This document shows positions 7,097 to 10,659 of a stretch of DNA of 10,659 bases, one piece after another (within the stretch, counting starts at the first letter, position 1; every line of letters starts with the position of its first letter). The stretch spans positions 1-10,659 of the forward strand of contig JAFAGC010000063.1 of assembly GCA_023423065.1 (NCBI GenBank), given 5' to 3'. The position numbers were made by a program, and so were the translations under genes. The notes beneath the pieces were generated by a model. The model saw only the letters and a list, made by a program, of their open reading frames with translations, ran no database searches and was not told the DNA's origin. The DNA comes from Pseudomonadota bacterium (GTDB lineage: Bacteria; Pseudomonadota; Gammaproteobacteria; Steroidobacterales; Steroidobacteraceae).

Positions 7097-7753
7097 GTGG
7101 AGTTGGATTTGCTTCAACGCGCCGCCGTCAATGTCGCCCGGATCTGCATATTGCTGGCGGCCGGCAGCGCCTGGGCAAGCAGCCCCGACATCGCCGCGGC
7201 CGCGCGTGCCCAAGTCGGCCTGACGGTTCACTACGACCCGGCCTACCGCAAGCTTGCCTATCCGGGTGGAGACGTGCCGCCCGAGCGCGGCGTGTGCACC
7301 GACGTCGTCGTGCGCGCGCTGCGCAGTGCCCGCTCCATCGACCTGCAGCGCCGCGTGCACGATGACCTGGCCGCGAACTGGGATGCCTACCCGCATCCGT
7401 CGAGCTGGCGCCTCTCGAAACCCGACCCCAACATCGATCACCGCCGCGTGCCGAACCTCATGACCTGGTTCGAACGCGGTGGGTATTCGCGCCCGATCAC
7501 GCGCATGGCCGCGGACTATCTACCGGGCGACGTGGTCGCGTGGGATCTCGGCCGCGGCATCCAGCACATCGGAATCGTGAGCGATCTGAAGTCGGACGGC
7601 GTGCCGCTCGTCATTCACAACATCGGTGCCGGGACGCGCGAGGAGGACATCCTGTTCCGGTACACCATCATCGGGCACTACCGTCTCCCCTCCGGGAGTC
7701 CGGTGCCCTCCGCCGGGGCCGCTTTCCCACCGCCATCTGTCGCCGGACGCTGA
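7097..7753 (+). CDS. Exported DUF1287 family protein (YijF-like)
   Basis: The product is 218 aa. Hydrophobic residues about 11-27 ending SAWA-SS form a signal peptide, so it is likely periplasmic. The mature part shows the DUF1287 pattern from start to end: ARAQVGLTVHYDPAY (36-50), YPGGDVPPERGVCTDVVVRA (55-74), WRLSKPDPNIDHRRVPNL (104-121), YLPGDVVAWDLG (141-152), HIGIVSD (157-163), VIHNIGAGT (172-180) and IIGHYRL (191-197). C67 and H157 are arranged as in NlpC/P60-like Cys-His hydrolases, which suggests a cell-wall or amide hydrolase, but the biochemical role of DUF1287 (E. coli YijF) is not established as far as I know. The GTG start at 7097 is chosen because it gives a complete signal peptide; there is no Shine-Dalgarno sequence. 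The exporter gene begins 41 bp downstream on the same strand. Confidence 0.88.
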   Translation: MELDLLQRAAVNVARICILLAAGSAWASSPDIAAAARAQVGLTVHYDPAYRKLAYPGGDVPPERGVCTDVVVRALRSARSIDLQRRVHDDLAANWDAYPHPSSWRLSKPDPNIDHRRVPNLMTWFERGGYSRPITRMAADYLPGDVVAWDLGRGIQHIGIVSDLKSDGVPLVIHNIGAGTREEDILFRYTIIGHYRLPSGSPVPSAGAAFPPPSVAGR

Positions 7754-7794
7754 CTCACCTCGATCCCGGTTTCACGTTAGGCTAGGGCGCTCAC

Positions 7795-9657
<1,863 letters not shown>

Positions 9658-9658
9658 G

Positions 9659-9812
9659 GGGTGGGGATAGTGGTGCCGGTGTAAAAAGTGGGGACATTCC
9701 TCGTTTCCCCGCCGAGGCGGGCAAATGGGGACGTGCCTTCCGAGGCGCGTCCCCATTTGCTAGGAAACGAGGAATGTCCCCACTTTTTACACCGGCACCA
9801 CTATCCCCACCC
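9659..9812. repeat. 154-bp nested palindrome, REP/BIME-like element
   Basis: Outer arms 9659-9708 and 9763-9812 are perfect inverted complements over all 50 nt. They extend, with one bulged G, into the TGA stop of the exporter gene. The 54-nt centre contains a second inverted repeat, 9721-9737 against 9744-9760 (16 of 17 positions complementary, the remaining one a G-T wobble, 6-nt loop), and a small CCCGCC/GGCGGG hairpin (9708-9721). Both arm pairs carry a TGGGGAC core (AAAGTGGGGACAT outside, AAATGGGGACG inside). This pattern resembles REP/BIME sequences mobilised by RAYT transposases (IS200-related tyrosine transposases) in proteobacteria. No transposase is encoded in the window. As RNA it would fold into a very stable hairpin behind the exporter gene, which could protect the 3' end or help termination. 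Confidence 0.85.
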
Positions 9813-9814
9813 TC

Positions 9815-9843
9815 AAAAAAAGACGGCGCCCGAAGGCGCCGTC
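9815..9843 (-). terminator. UUCG-loop intrinsic terminator of the RRM gene
   Basis: On the minus strand a perfect 9-bp stem GACGGCGCC/GGCGCCGTC (9835-9843 with 9822-9830) closes a TTCG tetraloop and is followed by seven T residues (complement of 9815-9821). It lies 22 nt after the stop codon of the RNA-binding protein gene and abuts the palindromic element. Confidence 0.93.
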
Positions 9844-9865
9844 CAAACTAACTACTTCGATGTGA

Positions 9866-10159
9866 TCAGAAGCGGCGAGCGCCGCCTCCGCCGAAGTTGC
9901 CACGCGGGGCGCCACGATCGCGCTCCTGGGCTTCATTGACCTTCAGCGGACGACCGCCAAAGTCCTTGCCATCGAGCGCCTGCATGGCGCGGGTGGCATC
10001 GGCATTCGGCATTTCGACGAAACCGAAGCCGCGCGGGCGGCCGGTTTCGCGATCGTTCACGAGAGACACCTTGTCGACGGTGCCATGGGTTGCGAATAAG
10101 GCGCGCACCTGGTCTTCAGTGGCGGAGAAAGGCAGATTTCCAACGTAAAGTTTCGTCAC
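9866..10159 (-). CDS. Small RRM RNA-binding protein (glycine-rich, cold-type)
   Basis: The preferred product is 97 aa, consisting of one RNA recognition motif and a short tail. RNP2 is LYVGNL (4-9) and RNP1 is RGFGFVEM (43-50), with aromatic residues Y5, F45 and F47 in the RNA-contact positions. The tail (RGNFGGGGARRF) is rich in Gly and Arg. Such proteins bind single-stranded RNA and in cyanobacteria and proteobacteria are often cold-induced RNA chaperones; that role is inferred here. Three in-frame GTG codons can start it: 10186 (106 aa), 10171 and 10159. GTG 10159 gives the usual family start (M)TKLYVGNLPF; there is no ATG. Nothing upstream proves which is used. It is transcribed alone, with its own terminator just downstream. 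Confidence 0.88.
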   Translation of the reverse strand: MTKLYVGNLPFSATEDQVRALFATHGTVDKVSLVNDRETGRPRGFGFVEMPNADATRAMQALDGKDFGGRPLKVNEAQERDRGAPRGNFGGGGARRF

Positions 10160-10189
10160 AGAACAACTCACAGAAAAAATAGACACGGT

Positions 10190-10207
10190 GACAGGATGAG
10201 CCCTGTC
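10190..10207. repeat. Short inverted repeat upstream of the RRM gene
   Basis: GACAGG (10190-10195) and CCTGTC (10202-10207) are separated by 6 nt. In a transcript starting further upstream this would form a hairpin in the 5' leader of the RRM gene, followed by a U-rich stretch (TATTTTTT on the minus strand). A regulatory role, such as a cold-responsive leader, is possible but unproven. Confidence 0.3.
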
Positions 10208-10342
10208 GAGCTGGTTCGCGGAATACTTTGAGGGTTCGGCGCCCGGGAATACGGGTCCGCATCAACGAAGAATCAGCAAGCCCGAGGGCACGGTACAGGA
10301 AACCCGGGTCCGAAGCGAATACTTCATGAGGAATCGAGGATC

Positions 10343-10384
10343 GGGCCCCCGGCCCGGCCCCCTCCTGGGGCACGGCCGGGGCCC
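10343..10384 (-). terminator. Large GC hairpin behind the CHRD gene, no U-tract
   Basis: GGGCCCCCGGCC (10343-10354) pairs with GGCCGGGGCCC (10374-10384) with one bulged C. An inner GCCCC/GGGGC pairing extends the stem. It starts 11 nt after the CHRD stop codon, where a terminator would be expected, but no T-run follows on the minus strand. It may act as a transcript 3' end stabiliser or a non-canonical terminator. Confidence 0.5.
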
Positions 10385-10395
10385 GCCTTCGTACC

Positions 10396-10659
10396 TCAAT
10401 AGGTCAGCTGGCCGCGAATCTCGCCCCCCGGCCACTTGGTCGAGTGGACGTTCGCGTATGCCACACCCTTCAGGATCGCCTGGGCGATCTCGTCTAACGC
10501 CCCCGGCTCGATGCCCTGTCCCGGCGCCGCGGGCGGCGCGGCTCCCGGTCCGATGACCAGGTCGGGCGTGATCACGCCCGATAGCTCGCCCGAACCTTGC
10601 GGGCAGGGCTGCGTTCCGGCGGGGCCGTTCCCGAGATTGCTGCACAGGAAGAAGCTGAT
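10396..10659 (-). CDS. CHRD domain protein, C-terminal part (cut by window edge)
   Basis: The frame is open from the right window edge to TGA at 10398-10396, giving 87 residues with no start codon inside the window. The sequence begins ISFFLCSNLGNGPAGTQPCP and ends AYANVHSTKWPGGEIRGQL plus TY. The ANVHSTxxPGGEIRGQL block is the characteristic end of the CHRD (chordin) domain, found in extracellular or periplasmic bacterial proteins of unknown biochemical role. FFLCSNLGN with paired cysteines is also typical of bacterial CHRD proteins. The upstream part, which should carry a signal peptide and the first CHRD strands, lies outside. Codon use is strongly GC-biased like the other resident genes. 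The GC hairpin at 10343-10384 follows the stop. Confidence 0.85.
   Translation of the reverse strand: MSFFLCSNLGNGPAGTQPCPQGSGELSGVITPDLVIGPGAAPPAAPGQGIEPGALDEIAQAILKGVAYANVHSTKWPGGEIRGQLTY

Larger units (their letters stand above)
10160..10395. other. Intergenic region between CHRD and RRM genes
   Basis: About 235 bp separate the CHRD stop from the preferred RRM start (both genes minus strand). It contains the GC hairpin (10343-10384) near the CHRD gene and the GACAGG/CCTGTC repeat near the RRM gene, so it should hold the end of one transcript and the promoter of the next. No convincing -35/-10 pair was found, and no further gene. Confidence 0.5.

Noticed and set aside
10262..10645. 127-codon minus-strand frame near the right edge
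   Set aside because: Off-frame of the CHRD gene that runs through its stop and the GC hairpin; Arg/Pro-rich with no motif.

Overview
The window looks like a chromosomal segment of a GC-rich Gram-negative bacterium. Most genes have strongly G/C-biased third codon positions. Several products carry export signals or are inner-membrane proteins, and there is a YadGH-type ABC pair, a DUF1287 protein and a small cold-type RRM protein. The overall style suggests a soil or freshwater gammaproteobacterium (Xanthomonadales/Nevskiales/Steroidobacter-like). That placement is inference; no rRNA or other phylogenetic marker is present.

Layout. Positions 17-1609 (minus) encode an exported but C-terminally short RHS/DUF6531 protein of visibly lower GC. 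About 780 bp of similar low-GC DNA with no convincing gene follows. From 2386 the composition becomes GC-rich: a DUF7379-like alpha/beta hydrolase whose nucleophile-elbow serine is a glycine, then a 73-aa two-helix membrane protein, then a strong intrinsic terminator. Next is an exported TPR protein (plus). It converges, with an 11-bp gap, on a minus-strand ABC-2 permease/ATPase operon of the YadH/YadG type. That operon is divergent from an exported DUF1287 protein, which is followed by a 620-aa ABC exporter half-transporter with fused membrane and ATPase domains.

Downstream of the exporter lies a 154-bp nested palindrome with 50-nt perfect arms, resembling a REP/BIME-type non-autonomous repeat. 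It abuts the UUCG-loop terminator of a minus-strand RRM RNA-binding protein gene. The right edge holds the 3' end of a CHRD-domain protein gene (minus, cut by the window edge) with a large GC hairpin just behind its stop codon.

How the genes work together. The ATPase/permease pair is certainly one complex, with a 4-bp ATGA overlap. The DUF1287 protein and the exporter may be co-transcribed (41-bp gap). The rest looks like independent housekeeping or accessory units. No CRISPR array, tRNA, rRNA or complete insertion sequence was seen. No clearly new multi-gene system is evident. The most unusual items are the long palindrome, the glycine-substituted hydrolase, the truncated RHS gene, and a recurring promoter-like hexamer placed immediately before start codons that lack Shine-Dalgarno sequences.
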